From assembly GCA_025449115.1 (NCBI GenBank), contig JAHLKC010000134.1, positions 1 to 64,000 of the forward strand: a DNA stretch of 64,000 nt. The letters run 5' to 3'. The translations under genes and the position numbers were made by a program. A model generated the notes under the pieces. It worked only from the letters and a program-made list of their open reading frames with translations, ran no database searches and had not been told where the DNA came from. The DNA comes from Chytridium lagenaria (lineage: Eukaryota; Chytridiomycota; Chytridiomycetes; Chytridiales; Chytridiaceae). Below are positions 25,301 to 35,832 of this stretch, piece by piece (positions within the stretch are counted from its first letter, which is position 1; each line of letters opens with the position of its first letter).

Positions 25301-26656
25301 AAAAATACCCTGGTGTCGATGGAATAATGCCACTTTCGCAGCCGATAAATGGTGTAAAGGGGAGACTATGTCGAATCTTCCGCCACAAATAAGAATCGTT
25401 TTCATCATCAAGGGTAAGCTTGCTGATACTCACTAGTTAGACTTTTTTTTGAAAATATTAACAGAAAAGAAGACAGTTAAATTGAATATTCTTACTTCAA
25501 TTTTGCCACGACTCCTGTGGCAATATCAATAGAGCTCACTACTCGTCGAGAGAAACGGCAACGCATTCAAAGGGAAGACAGTCAAATGAAACATCATAAG
25601 GCTCTGAGGGCATCAGGAAGCTATGAAGAGGTTCAATGCAAAGATCGAAGGTTCAGTCTCAGAGGCATTGTCATCCACAGCTCTAGCTTGAGAGATTGGT
25701 GATTTAATGAAGGACTAAGTATAGTTATGTATCCAAAAGTCCTCACAGCCACGAGCCCTATCACACGCTGTTAAAAAAGCACAAAATAAATGCGAGTACG
25801 TGCGGTGCTCACCTGAACGGTTGACATCGCATGGAACATCCGATGACGTTATTTGTAAAACAGGAGTTTTGAAAGTGCATACCATTTGCTCCTGGGTTAA
25901 TATTCTGGGACCAGCCCCTTCACTTCCAGGAGCGATATGAAGAGCAGCTGATGAAGATATATAAATATATGAACGTAAATTATTGGATTCCTACATATAG
26001 AATTTCCGACAAGACCGCTAGTCGACAGCAAAATATCATGGCTGATGCTACCATCATGCTGTCCAGTACTAAATTTGGAGGATCGATAAGAGTGAAGAAC
26101 GTTACCCCTATGCCCATCAAATCGCATGTTCTTATTTTCAACAGCATGCGCGGATTTAATCAACCCTCTCAGAAGATCCCTCGGAATAGCATTCTTATAA
26201 ATTCCTTCACAGTAATCCACCTTTTGTAATGTGATGTAAGAAAAAAAATCGGATGGTTTATTTTTTTTTTTTTGAGGTGCGCGTATGATTAATGACGTTA
26301 CCTCGTTCATAACCTTTAATTCAGGTTGAGAAAAGTATCTGTCATCCAACGGAGGGTCCCACAAACGCTGACGATTTTGTATGCATCCAACTTGAGATAG
26401 TGGTACATCAACGGGCTTTGGATCATTAGGCAAAGACATACATACGCATGGAAAGTAAAGGACTCCATGCCTTACCTCTAGAGGGGTCTGACTTGAACAA
26501 TGCCATAACGGCTGCTGTAGGGTCCTCATCCGCACCAGTATAGTCCAATATAGACATCCCTCCCCTGCATCCCATGGTGATGGACTTATCCTTAAAGTTT
26601 TCTGAGACAGGGAACGTCCATGGTGGAAATGCGCATGCAGCCGCATAAGCCATCAC
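22373..26656 (-). CDS. RNA polymerase I initiation factor, RRN6/TAF1C-like
   Basis: Probable subunit of the Pol I core factor/SL1 that loads Pol I at rDNA promoters. The N-terminal half (26656-24210, many short exons) has beta-propeller character. Examples are RAIGLVAVRT-like strands, EPYDVSFDCLPFECVAVS, and SSTDRTVLIDLRMISRP followed by DAIMTWNRNQGDIVLY. WPPLDGVSWMTIER begins a later conserved segment. The C-terminal half is one long open exon (22408-23712): a helical part, then a long Ser/Asp/Glu-rich linker. After a frame break near 22480 the gene ends in KSIGRVKKKRRAGF. That basic tail with terminal GF is, to my memory, typical of RRN6/TAF1C proteins. The family call rests on the propeller pattern plus this tail. 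Several single-base frame breaks make the exon model approximate. Two adjacent genes are the alternative. Confidence 0.6.
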
Positions 26657-27236
26657 CTTTGCTCAAATGTGGTTTCAATGCAAACGATTTTTTTCTTGGA
26701 CAATTTCAAGAAAGCTTGTCGAACAACATCACAATCCGTAATTCCGTATAGCTACTTGGTCCACAAAGTGGGGGACCTAATCAAGTAATCTTGACCAAAA
26801 CTGTATTATGCTATCATTTGCATTATTTCATGGAAGCCTCAAACTTAAAATACGAGGGCATTCATGATGCGCAGTGCTCGCACGCAATGGCTCTTATGAC
26901 TTTGGTCATTCAAACACATTACGGAAGAATGATGTCGCGTCGTGGAAGATTTTAGATAGTCCAAAGACCCAGGGCTCACTCATCATAATTTTAATGGATG
27001 CATGACTATGTCATTGATAGAAAAGCCCATTGATATCATTATAAACTCCGCCCAAGTGTCTCCTACTGCTGCAACGGTTTTCGGCACAATTTACTATTAC
27101 TTTTAATAAATAATTAATTATGTGAACGGCAGCGGCACCATCCCATCGCCTTCCCCCACAGCCACGCAGCAATGCCAACCTTTTTTTTTTCAATTATTTC
27201 AAAACTTTTTTATTTTTTTTTAGTTGCTTTCACAAA
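26657..27236. other. Intergenic, left flank of transposon
   Basis: Contains T-runs at about 27181-27190 and 27207-27220 immediately before the transposon insertion. No gene was recognised. It should hold the RRN6-like promoter. Confidence 0.55.
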
Positions 27237-27244
27237 GGGAAGAC
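27237..27244. repeat. Target-site duplication, left (8 bp)
   Basis: GGGAAGAC directly precedes the left inverted repeat and is repeated exactly at 31389-31396 directly after the right inverted repeat. Confidence 0.9.
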
Positions 27245-28073
27245 CACCCAGTGTTGCTTTTTGTGGTTGTACTCACTGCAAAAATTCGCACTCGGATTTT
27301 CTGCAGTGTCAGGTACAAATCCGCATGAAGTGAAATGAAATGCCGAAGGACTTCAGCAATTTCATTCACTCAACGGAACGTAGTTCCGCTTTAGAAATTT
27401 TTGGGATTTGAGGTATTTTCTTGCAATTTCCCATTAATAACATTTTCTTTTATTTTCATTCACCTCCGTCACCTCAAGAGGCCGTCATGACGGCCATCCA
27501 CCCCCCGACACCTTTCACACCACCCACCATCACCCACCCACCATCATCCATCCATCCTCGACCATCCTCCCACCCACCATCACCACCCACCATCATCCAT
27601 CCTCACCCAGCCTCACCCATCCTCATCCCACCCATCCTCTCCTCGCATACCATGGCTCTCGCTTCCTCACCCATCCTCACAGAACCTCACTTATCCTCGC
27701 TCCCCCATCCTCGTGAATCAGCCATCCTCGCTCCCCCATCCTCGCGAATCAGCCATCATCGCTCCCCCATCCTCATCCATCCCATCCGCTCACTCATGCC
27801 TCCGCCAACCATTCCGGCTTGGGTTAATGTAGGTCTATGGGGGTTCGAGTCCCTCTCATGACCATGTTGTTCCTGGATATGACTCGAAAGGACAGAGGGC
27901 CCATCACCACCACTCTGGTCTATGGGGGTTCAATTCCCTCTGATGACCATTTTAACTGCAACTCGGAGTTTGGAGCAAGCTGGAAGAACAGAGCCCTAGG
28001 ATGTTGGGCACTTTTCTCGAAGCTGGACAGGATGCTTTCGGAATACATAGTGCTGGACAGGATGCTCTTGGAT
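27245..28073 (+). repeat. Left terminal inverted repeat
   Basis: Matches the reverse complement of 30516-31388. In order it holds the terminal CACCCAGTG, imperfect hairpins, the 16-bp palindrome GGCCGTCATGACGGCC (about 27480), a CCATCCTCACC-type minisatellite (about 27490-27790), two tRNA T-arm-like motifs (about 27835-27855 and 27925-27945) and GGACAGGATGCT motifs near 28028 and 28055. Confidence 0.88.
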
Positions 28074-28074
28074 T

Positions 28075-30515
28075 AATGGAATTTTGACGGGAATGCTATG
28101 GTTGCCGTATAGTGGACAGTGACAATGGAAAAATACTAGCCATTATACCTTGTCAAGCTGCACTCACAATTAATTTTTTAAAAAAACTTCGTCAACACCC
28201 CCTGCCGCCCCTGCCGCCCATAGCCTGTCGGCAAACATAACCCCTATCATAGCCTGTAGGCCAACACAACCCTTCTAACAGAACTTTTCTCATATGCTGC
28301 TCATAATATTTTTTAAATACACCATTTTCTTAATAAATGAAACCTCTTTATAGACAATTCATTGCCATCGTTGCTCGGGAAAAAAGGGTAATATGGGGGA
28401 AACGTCGGCTGAAAAGTGTGTCATTATAAAAATAGAAGATATTTCACTCACCAACGCTGCATTTATAATAATGAAGCTGACGGCTTTCGCGTTTTTCTTC
28501 TTTTTGAAACATTAAATATTTCAACTTGAATAGCGTCGTTTGATGGTGGATGGTAGCCATAAATTCACTATAGCTTTAGCGGATAGTAAAATCACCAAGC
28601 GGCGTGAAGATGTTGAGGAACGTAATCTATGTTTCAACGTGTGGTAGTTGGAACATCATTTTATTAATTAAACAGGGTTGCGGTATCCTTCTGCGGCATG
28701 ATCAAGTTGTGATTTCAAGCCTAATATGACTATTTTTGGCATAGATACACTTGGTAACAATATGAAAGACAGCTTTTACTTTAGAGCTTACGTAACGACG
28801 CGTTTTATTAAGTAAGGACGTTATTCAGGATTACACTCACTATGTGCCGCACCAGAACAACTGGAACCATAGATCTCATACCGCCACCATACATTTTCGT
28901 ACTGTGGATACACATGTGAGCAAAGTTTCCAGTTTCAATACATCCTAGCAACTGCGATGTCACGCTTTGCAGATAAAGCGCCGTGTAAAAATATGGTGTG
29001 ATTCCAAACATCATCATTTCTAAATTATATTTGCTCCAATTTTTACCACATAACTCTTAGGTGAAGGAGATAATCTTGTATGATTTTGAAGGCTATATCA
29101 ACAGCGGTCACGGCGGTACTGTCATTTTTGTGAATTTTAGTTTAAGCAGTGTAATGTTCCCAAATATAAATTTAAAGAGCTTATAATTTCCCAAAAGAAT
29201 GCTGTACTGAATACGCTTTGAATGATATAATAATATGTGTGGGGGTATTGTGGGATTGTTTAACTTTTTGGAACCTCTATTGAGAAGTTGAGGTATTCTG
29301 GTCAATGATTTTCTGAGGTGAAAGTCAAAAATGGATTTCTGAAATCTTCAAAACTGGAATTTACTTAGTAAGGCCCATCATCACCGCGCGCTACAGCCCT
29401 CATATTTTAGTCCCTAATGCCTTGACAGAATTCATGAACGTATGCAAAGTTTGGTGTATTTTCAATAGTGGGGGAGGTGGGCTCTATAATTGCAATCAAA
29501 GAATTTAGACAGGCCTTAGAATTTAGTGTACTTAATAAGAGACACCGCAAAATGGACATAGACGCGTCAAACTAATACAGTAGATCTATATACACTAGAT
29601 AAAAATATACGTAAAAGGAAGGCCATAAAAATACGTGTTTGGTATGCCCGTCACTATGAGAGAATGTTGCTTTGTATGGCGTCTGGGACCGTTTCATCTA
29701 TAAGAGGTACCTCAACCGAATTTGTATCCTATTCCAACTTTAAGTAATATTACAAATCGTATTCAAATATGAATATGCGAAAAACAGAGAATTTTAAAAA
29801 AAGAATTCGGGTATGGACCCATAGGCGTCAATAGGACAGACAAGTTCCTATTCCCACATTCCGATTAATCCACACCTATTTAGACAGCACACATCTTAAT
29901 GAGTTGTACTGAATATCACGAATCTTTGATTTATACAGCTTCTATGAAGATTGTAGCCTTGTTGATTCGCTTTTAAGATACGCAATCAAAGTGGACCATC
30001 CCAAAAAACAACCATAACCCTCGTCAAATTTCTTTAAGTCTCGGCGATTTTTTATGGGTCATAAAACCGTTGGCGCTGTACTAGACAACATGCGAATTTT
30101 GAAGTAAATTCAAAGCAAAGTAGCTCCTAAAACCTTTAGTATTTATATTTATGCCTCACTTTAAGTACGATTAAACGTTGTTAATGTTTGCCGTCACCTT
30201 TATTGACTATAATTGCAGCAAGTGGTTAGTGAAGTGTTATATACTTTTACTATGACACTCGGAGCTAATATTCCCAGCTTACTCTTTTTTGTCAGCATCA
30301 ACCGCAGTTAAGTGGATATATTTTAATTAAGGAAATGGTTTTATTTAAAAGAAATATGTGAAATTCTTTTTTCAAAATGTTTGGGTTATGAGGTCTGTCC
30401 ATGAAGCTTTGATCCATTCTTCTTTTCCCACAGCAGCATCCTGTCTACTATACGGCTCTCATATTATTCCAGCATTCGGATAATTTCCCAGAACTCCATC
30501 TATTTCTTTTTTATC
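28075..30515. other. AT-rich non-coding core of transposon
   Basis: About 2.4 kb with only short open frames and no recognisable domain on either strand. A small C-rich patch with CCTGCCGCCC repeats lies at about 28198-28235. I see no transposase remnant, but a heavily decayed one cannot be excluded by eye. Confidence 0.6.
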
Positions 30516-31388
30516 CAGAAGCATCCTGTCCAGCGTAGCGTCGAGAAGGCTGTCCTGGGGCTCTGTCCTTCCAGCTTGCTCCAAACACCGAGTTGCAATT
30601 AGAATGGTCATCAGAGGGAATTGAACCCCCATAGACCAGAGTGGTGGTAATGGGCCCTCTATCCTTTCGAGTCATATCCAGAAACACAAATGGCCATGAG
30701 AGGGACTCGAACCCCCATAAACCAACATTCCAATGATGGCACGATGGTTGTTGCTGCATGTGGGGGAGTGGGTGGGATGGGTTGATGTGGGTTGATGAGG
30801 GATGCGGGTGATAAGACTTGAAACCCAAGCCTGAATGATTGGCGGAGGCATGAGTGAGCGGATGGGATGGGTGAGGATGGGTTAGGATGACTGATGCGGG
30901 AGGATGGTGAAGCGAGGATGAGTGAGGTTGTGGGAGGATGGGTGAGGATGGGAGAGCGATGATTGATGGTATGAGAGGAGAGTATGGGTGAGAAAGGATG
31001 AGGATGGGTGAGGCTGGGTGAGGATGGATGATGGTGGGTGGGTGGGTGATGGTGGGTGGGAGAGGATGGTCGAGGATGGATGGATGATGGTGGGTGGGTG
31101 ATGGTGGGTGGTGTGAAAGGTGTCGGGGGGTGGATGGCCGTCATGACGGCCTCTTGAGGTGATGGAGGTGAATGAAAATAAAAGAAAATGTTATTAATGG
31201 GAAATTGCAAGAAAATACCTCAAATCCCCAAAAATTTCTAAAGCGGAACTACGTTCCCGTTGAGTGAATGAAATTGCTGAAGTCCTTCGGCATTTCATTT
31301 CACTTCATGCGGATTTGTACCTGACACTGCAGAAAATCCGAGTGCGAATTTTTGCAGTGAGTACAACCACAAAAAGCAACACTGGGTG
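30516..31388 (-). repeat. Right terminal inverted repeat
   Basis: Reverse-complement copy of 27245-28073 with the same palindrome, minisatellite, paired T-arm-like motifs and GGACAGGATGCT motifs. It differs mainly by minisatellite length and small indels in its inner part. Confidence 0.88.
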
Positions 31389-31396
31389 GGGAAGAC
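31389..31396. repeat. Target-site duplication, right (8 bp)
   Basis: GGGAAGAC, identical to 27237-27244, marks the outer border of the right inverted repeat. Confidence 0.9.
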
Positions 31397-32087
31397 GCTT
31401 CTCCACTCAACTCTCGTCACCCAAGCATTTCTTGTACAAGGCGGACTTGAAAATTGAAGTCCGACGCATGAGGAGGCAAATTTATTAGAAAAAAGAAGGG
31501 GCCTTCTTTCAGCAGAACACTTCGTTTTGTAAGCTGTCCCTCTTCCTCACCATACCTTGTACCGTCGAAAACCTGCCGACTCTCCCTCCGCTCCTCCATC
31601 TTCTTCCCCCACACCACATACATCAAACCACCCCCGCCGTCGCCTCCACCCGCTCCTTAGCAAACAACAAACACACAAACATCACCCCAAAGCCCCACCA
31701 TCTCATTTTTCTTTCCCTCCATTTCTCTGCAACATCCCCACCAACGCTGCCCCTTGCTGTCTCTTCTTTTCTATCGAAGCCGTCAACGGAAGGACTTGTT
31801 GCAACGCACTCGACGTCAAGTTTCAAACAGCATTCTTGCACTCGTCCTTGGTCCACAGACAGGCCCAGCGTCCAAACTCCTTCGCTATAACCACTTCTCG
31901 AGTATTTCAGCCAGTAAGTTTCTTTGTTCAGCGATCGATCTTCCATTAGGTGCTCTGCGGCGGCCCCACCTGCTTTAAGCCCATTTCCACATTGTCTTTT
32001 GTTTCTGTCTCCAACATTGACTTTCCCCACTCACTCTCAACTTTTTTGACGTCAAAGGCCAACCTTTTCTTCAATCTACCAAAAGAC
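31397..32087. other. Upstream region of low-complexity protein gene
   Basis: Pyrimidine- and CA-rich sequence resembling a 5' leader, possibly with an intron. Short overlapping open frames on both strands have no family resemblance. The transposon inserted about 0.7 kb upstream of the next start codon. Confidence 0.5.
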
Positions 32088-34484
32088 ATGACCACAGCCA
32101 TCGAAACTCCTCGTACTAGCCCAATGGCGGTTGCTAGCAAGCAAGAACTCGAACGACTTGATCAAACCACTAAGAACCCGGATACGACAAGTGAAGCTGT
32201 CCAAGAAGAGTCCAGCCCTCCTGCGAAGCGACAGAAGGGTCGGGCTATGCTTGTGTCCTCCATCATCGAGCAAGCCGATCAGCAGTTATCCCTCAAAACG
32301 CCACAGGCGTCACCGTCTTTAAAGTCTGCCGAATCTCCAATTCTTGATGGCCCCGAATTACAAATGCCTCCACCAGCATCGGTAGGCTTACCTTCATTAT
32401 CTCCTCGTCATTTGCTGTCCGCAGTCTAACTAACCCTGTTTATTATTATTGTTTTATTATTACTGTTGTTTAGGTGACTAAACTGCCACACCTTTCGGAA
32501 GTCATTGCGTCGCCTTTACTCCCAAGAAAAGGCACTCCCGTCATTCCCGGTCTTCCTCGTCCCGAAATGATGGAGACTTTTGGCCCTTCCCAAGTCTTTG
32601 GTCACGCAGCCCATCCTGGTCGGCCTAATATTATGACATGCGTGAATCCATCCTGCAAACTCATCAGGGAGCCATGCGGATGCATCATTCCTTTATGTGT
32701 TCTTCGCTCCATCCTAGACCCCAAAAACCTCACACCACCTTGCTCAGCCCCTATTTCACCCATGATGCAAAAGTCGGAATTACCTCCTGCTGCTTTGATG
32801 GCCATGGACGTGGAAACTACCGAAGAATCGACAAAAGCTGACGACGACGCCCCTGCTTCCGTCGCTGATGTAGCTCCCGCCGCTGAATATCAATCCGAAA
32901 CCGTATTTAAGAAGCCCACAAGTCCAGCGTCCGAGAAGGCCTCACCAGATGGAGTCGCGTGCACGTGCGGTCCGCAAGGCCCCCCATCAGCACCTAGACT
33001 CTCGGCTCGCAGATTGCCGTTCCCTCTTCCACCTTCAGGAGCAACGTTTGGTCATCGCCGTTACGCCAGCGCGGCGACCAATATGTCTCATCTTCCGTTT
33101 CAAAGTCAAGGCCAACATACAAGTGTTCCTACTGCTGCTGCTGCGTCTTGTGCTTTTCAACGAATCTCTGGCTCTTCTGGTATGAGGCGAGGGAGAACCA
33201 TCTCTGGACCTGCTTATCTTGGTGGCATGCCGCAGCCCATGTCGCCTGCTCCTTTACATGGTCGCGTGATATCACCGGGTCGCAATGTTTCCACAAAGAC
33301 AAGATTTTCGCCGCCTTTTAAAAAGGAAGATCGGGAGCGACTTGCTGTGAGGTTTGCTGACATGGGTGCAGAGCCTTTTGGGAAAAGATCGCGAGAAGGG
33401 TCGCCGTCTTTGCGTGGGCATTCGTTGACCGGTGTGGGGTCTAACTTTGCCACGTTGGGTGAATCAATGGGGGAAGAAGTAGATCGATTGTGTACACCTG
33501 AGAAAGATCAGATTTCCTCTCATGTTCATCCTATGTCTGGAGGAGCTTCCTCTTCACCTTTTATGTCATCAAGCTATCTCAGTGCTCCATCAGGTCCTGG
33601 TGGCACTCCCCGTAGCTCTACTCCTCTGATCTCTACAGGCACCCCACCGCCCTTTTCTACCCCTAAAGCTGTTCCATTTACCGGTCGCAACAGCCCTGCC
33701 ACGTCCTTTGGAGCCCTTCCGCCAATGCAGCCCATGCCCCATCCCCATCATCTCCTTGCGCGCGCTCCACGGAGTCGCGTCAGCTCCTGTTTCCAGTTTG
33801 GAAACGGACTTTCGGCTTCCCCCTTTCATAACGCACGACAATTTTGCAAGCAGTCCTTTCCAGGGACCCAATCGATTGTTACCTCCCCTCGTCCCACAAG
33901 CTTCCCGGTCTGCACCCAATTCCCCTGCTCTTGGTCCACACGTTGCGCCAGTGTGCACATGCCCAAAGAACATGACTGCGCCGTCTTTGTTTGGGCCGAC
34001 ACTGCATCAACACGGTGTTTCTATCTCTGCGCCGCCTGCTTTAGCCTTTTCGGGAGTCCCACCTGCGAGGTTACCGAGGTTCCGGTCTATATCTGTGCAG
34101 CAGCCTTATCGAGGTGGTCATGGTGTTGGGTTGACGCATCATTATCCTTTTTCGCATGTGAATGGGGGGGTGAGGGCGCACCCGCTTTCGCAGCAGCACC
34201 CTGTTGTTGTGGATGGGGAGGGGGTACGGTATGTGGCGACGGTGGCGAAGCGATGTGTGGAGAGTGCGGTTGTTGTGGTGGATGATGAGGAGGAGGGTGG
34301 AGGGGATTTGGTGGGTGGGGAGGGGAGGGTGAGGAGGAGGGAGGAAGGGGATGGGGAGCGGAGACAGAGGAGGAGGAGGACGGTGTCTGCGGCTGCGAGG
34401 ATGGAGCCTTTGAAAAGGGGTGAGACGGTGCGTGATGATGTGAATGATGCGTCGTTGGCGTTGGTGTTGATGGCGAATTCGTGA
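32088..34484 (+). CDS. Unidentified Ser/Pro-rich protein with Cys motifs
   Basis: I do not recognise this gene. It starts MTTAIETPRTSPMAVASKQ. An intron at about 32382-32473 joins PPPASV to TKLPHLSEVIASPLLPRK. A Cys-bearing segment (NIMTCVNPSCKLIREPCGC, about 32630-32690) is followed by Ser/Pro/Thr-rich sequence with a second CTC motif and the segment TRFSPPFKKEDRERLAVRF. The frame breaks near 33740 and continues in another frame to 34484, ending in acidic and Arg-rich stretches. The phosphosite-rich, disordered composition with short Cys and basic motifs would suit a regulatory or nuclear protein, but this is only compositional. The first frame remains open to 34285, so the exact break point is uncertain. 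Confidence 0.6.
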
Positions 34485-35130
34485 ATTGTGGTGGAAGTTG
34501 TTTTTTACCGTCTCTCCCTCCCCCGCTCTCCCAGTTTCCTTGTTTGACTTTTGACCACTTATTGGTTGTTTTTTTTTTCTTTTTTTTTTCTTTCTTTTGT
34601 TTGATGAATGTGTTTGTTGGCCTCAAAGATATTGTTTATGAGTTTTGTTTTGTTTTGTTTTTTTGTCTTTAATTTTGGAATGAGATTGACCTTTTTTTTT
34701 TTGTCGGAGGGGAAAACAACGCCTGGTGATGTTTTTTGCGTTTTTTTGGATTTTGGAATTTGGGGGGGGAATGATTCTTCAAACCCCTCTTATTCCAACG
34801 ATTATTATTTTTTTTTCGTACATGCTCGCTCCTTCAAGTCTGTGTTCATCCTCGCATTGTTATAAGCGTTCTCGATTTTTCCGTTCGGTTTTTTTTTTGG
34901 GAGCCGTCTTTATAGTTCGGGGTTTGCTTTTGTTTTTTTTTGGCCAATGAATGGCGATAACGGCCCGGTTGCGGCAATATGTGTTTTTTAGGGGTGGGGT
35001 GTGTAGTGTAGGCATTTATCATATATAGAAGTGTGGTGACGAAATGTTGTTTTGTGTGATGAACGTGTATAGTGTTGGTACTTTGTAGTTTGATGAGAAG
35101 AAGCCTGTGAAAGTCTCTACGTATCATTGT
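34485..35130. other. T-rich 3' region
   Basis: The plus strand carries many T-runs of 8-11 nt between 34500 and 34940, probably 3' UTR and spacer. No gene was recognised. Confidence 0.6.
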
Positions 35131-35772
35131 AACACGCGATGTTATGAGTTTTAAAGTATCTTTAAAACACGCGTTTAAAGGAATGATTGAATGAGAGTTT
35201 TCCCATAACCCCCCGTGTGGTATGAGTTTTAAAGGATTATTGAGATACGCGAATTAATGAAAAGAGGGGTTGACAGAAACCCCGCGTGTTATGAGTTTTA
35301 AAGTATCATTGACATACGCGGAAAAGGAATTGAAAAGAGGGTTCCTATAACTCCCCGCGTATAATGATTTTAAAGTATCATTAAAAAACGCGGAAAAGGA
35401 ATTATTAAAAAGAGGTTCCCCGCGTATAATGATTTTCAAAGTATCATTGAAATACGCGGAAAAGGAATTATTAAAAAGAGGGTTGCTATAACCCCCCGTG
35501 TATAATGAGTTTCAAAAGTATCATTAAAATACGCGGAAAAGGAATTATTAAAAAGAGGGTTCCTATAACCCCCGTGTATAATGAGTTTCAAAAGTATCAG
35601 TAAAATACGCGGAAAAGGAATTATTAAAAAGAGGGTTCCTATAACCCCCCGTGTATAATGAGTTTCAAAAGTATCAGTAAAATACGCGGAAAAGGAATGA
35701 TTAAGAGAGGGTTCCTATAACCCCCGCGTATAATGATTTTCAAAGTATCATTAAAATACGCGAGGGAATGAC
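35131..35772. repeat. Hairpin minisatellite, about nine ~75-bp units
   Basis: Tandem units each contain CGCGTATAATGA, TTTCAAAGTATCATT and AATACGCG, joined by a spacer of the type GGAAAAGGAATTATTAAAAA then GAGGGTTCCTATAACCCCC. The CGCGTAT...ATACGCG arms and the ATGAT...ATCAT inner arms are inverted repeats, so every unit can fold into a stem-loop. The first three units are more divergent. The three around 35500-35690 are nearly identical. Copy number counted from the ATGA-TTT anchor is nine. Confidence 0.88.
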
Positions 35773-35832
35773 CAAAAAAGAGGGTTTAAGTTCACTTCCC
35801 CCACCAAAACGTTTCCCCACCCCTCAACACCA

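Larger units (their letters stand above)
27245..31388. mobile_element. Non-autonomous TIR DNA transposon, 4.14 kb
   Basis: Both ends are the same sequence in opposite orientation, beginning CACCCAGTGTTGC. They are bounded by perfect 8-bp target duplications. The inverted repeats are about 0.83 kb (left) and 0.87 kb (right). Over the outer ~350 bp I find only isolated differences, mostly homopolymer length; inward the copies diverge by small indels. The ~2.4-kb core (about 28075-30515) is AT-rich and has no open frame resembling a transposase, so mobility would need an enzyme encoded elsewhere. The 8-bp duplication fits hAT, P or Merlin, while repeats this long are common in Mutator-like elements. 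The superfamily is therefore left open. The near-identity of the outer repeats suggests recent insertion or ongoing correction between arms. Confidence 0.9.

Noticed and set aside
27421..27861. 146-codon Pro/Ser/His-rich open frame inside the left arm of the transposon, with a counterpart in the right arm
   Set aside because: It is a by-product of the CCATCC minisatellite and TIR duplication. The frames end in different places in the two arms and have no protein-like conservation.
27825..27960. Complete tRNA gene
   Set aside because: Only T-arm/B-box-like parts are visible. I find no matching A-box, anticodon arm or pairing acceptor stem.
28808..29305. Short frames in the transposon core as transposase remnants
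   Set aside because: Neither shows a zinc-finger, DDE or dimerisation-like motif, and both are typical of random AT-rich sequence.
34087..34626. 179-codon minus-strand Pro/His/Ser-rich frame
   Set aside because: Mirror of the Asp/Glu/Gly-rich coding strand of the low-complexity plus-strand gene.
35131..35772. CRISPR array
   Set aside because: Units are continuous tandem repeats without unique spacers, in an intron-bearing eukaryotic sequence.
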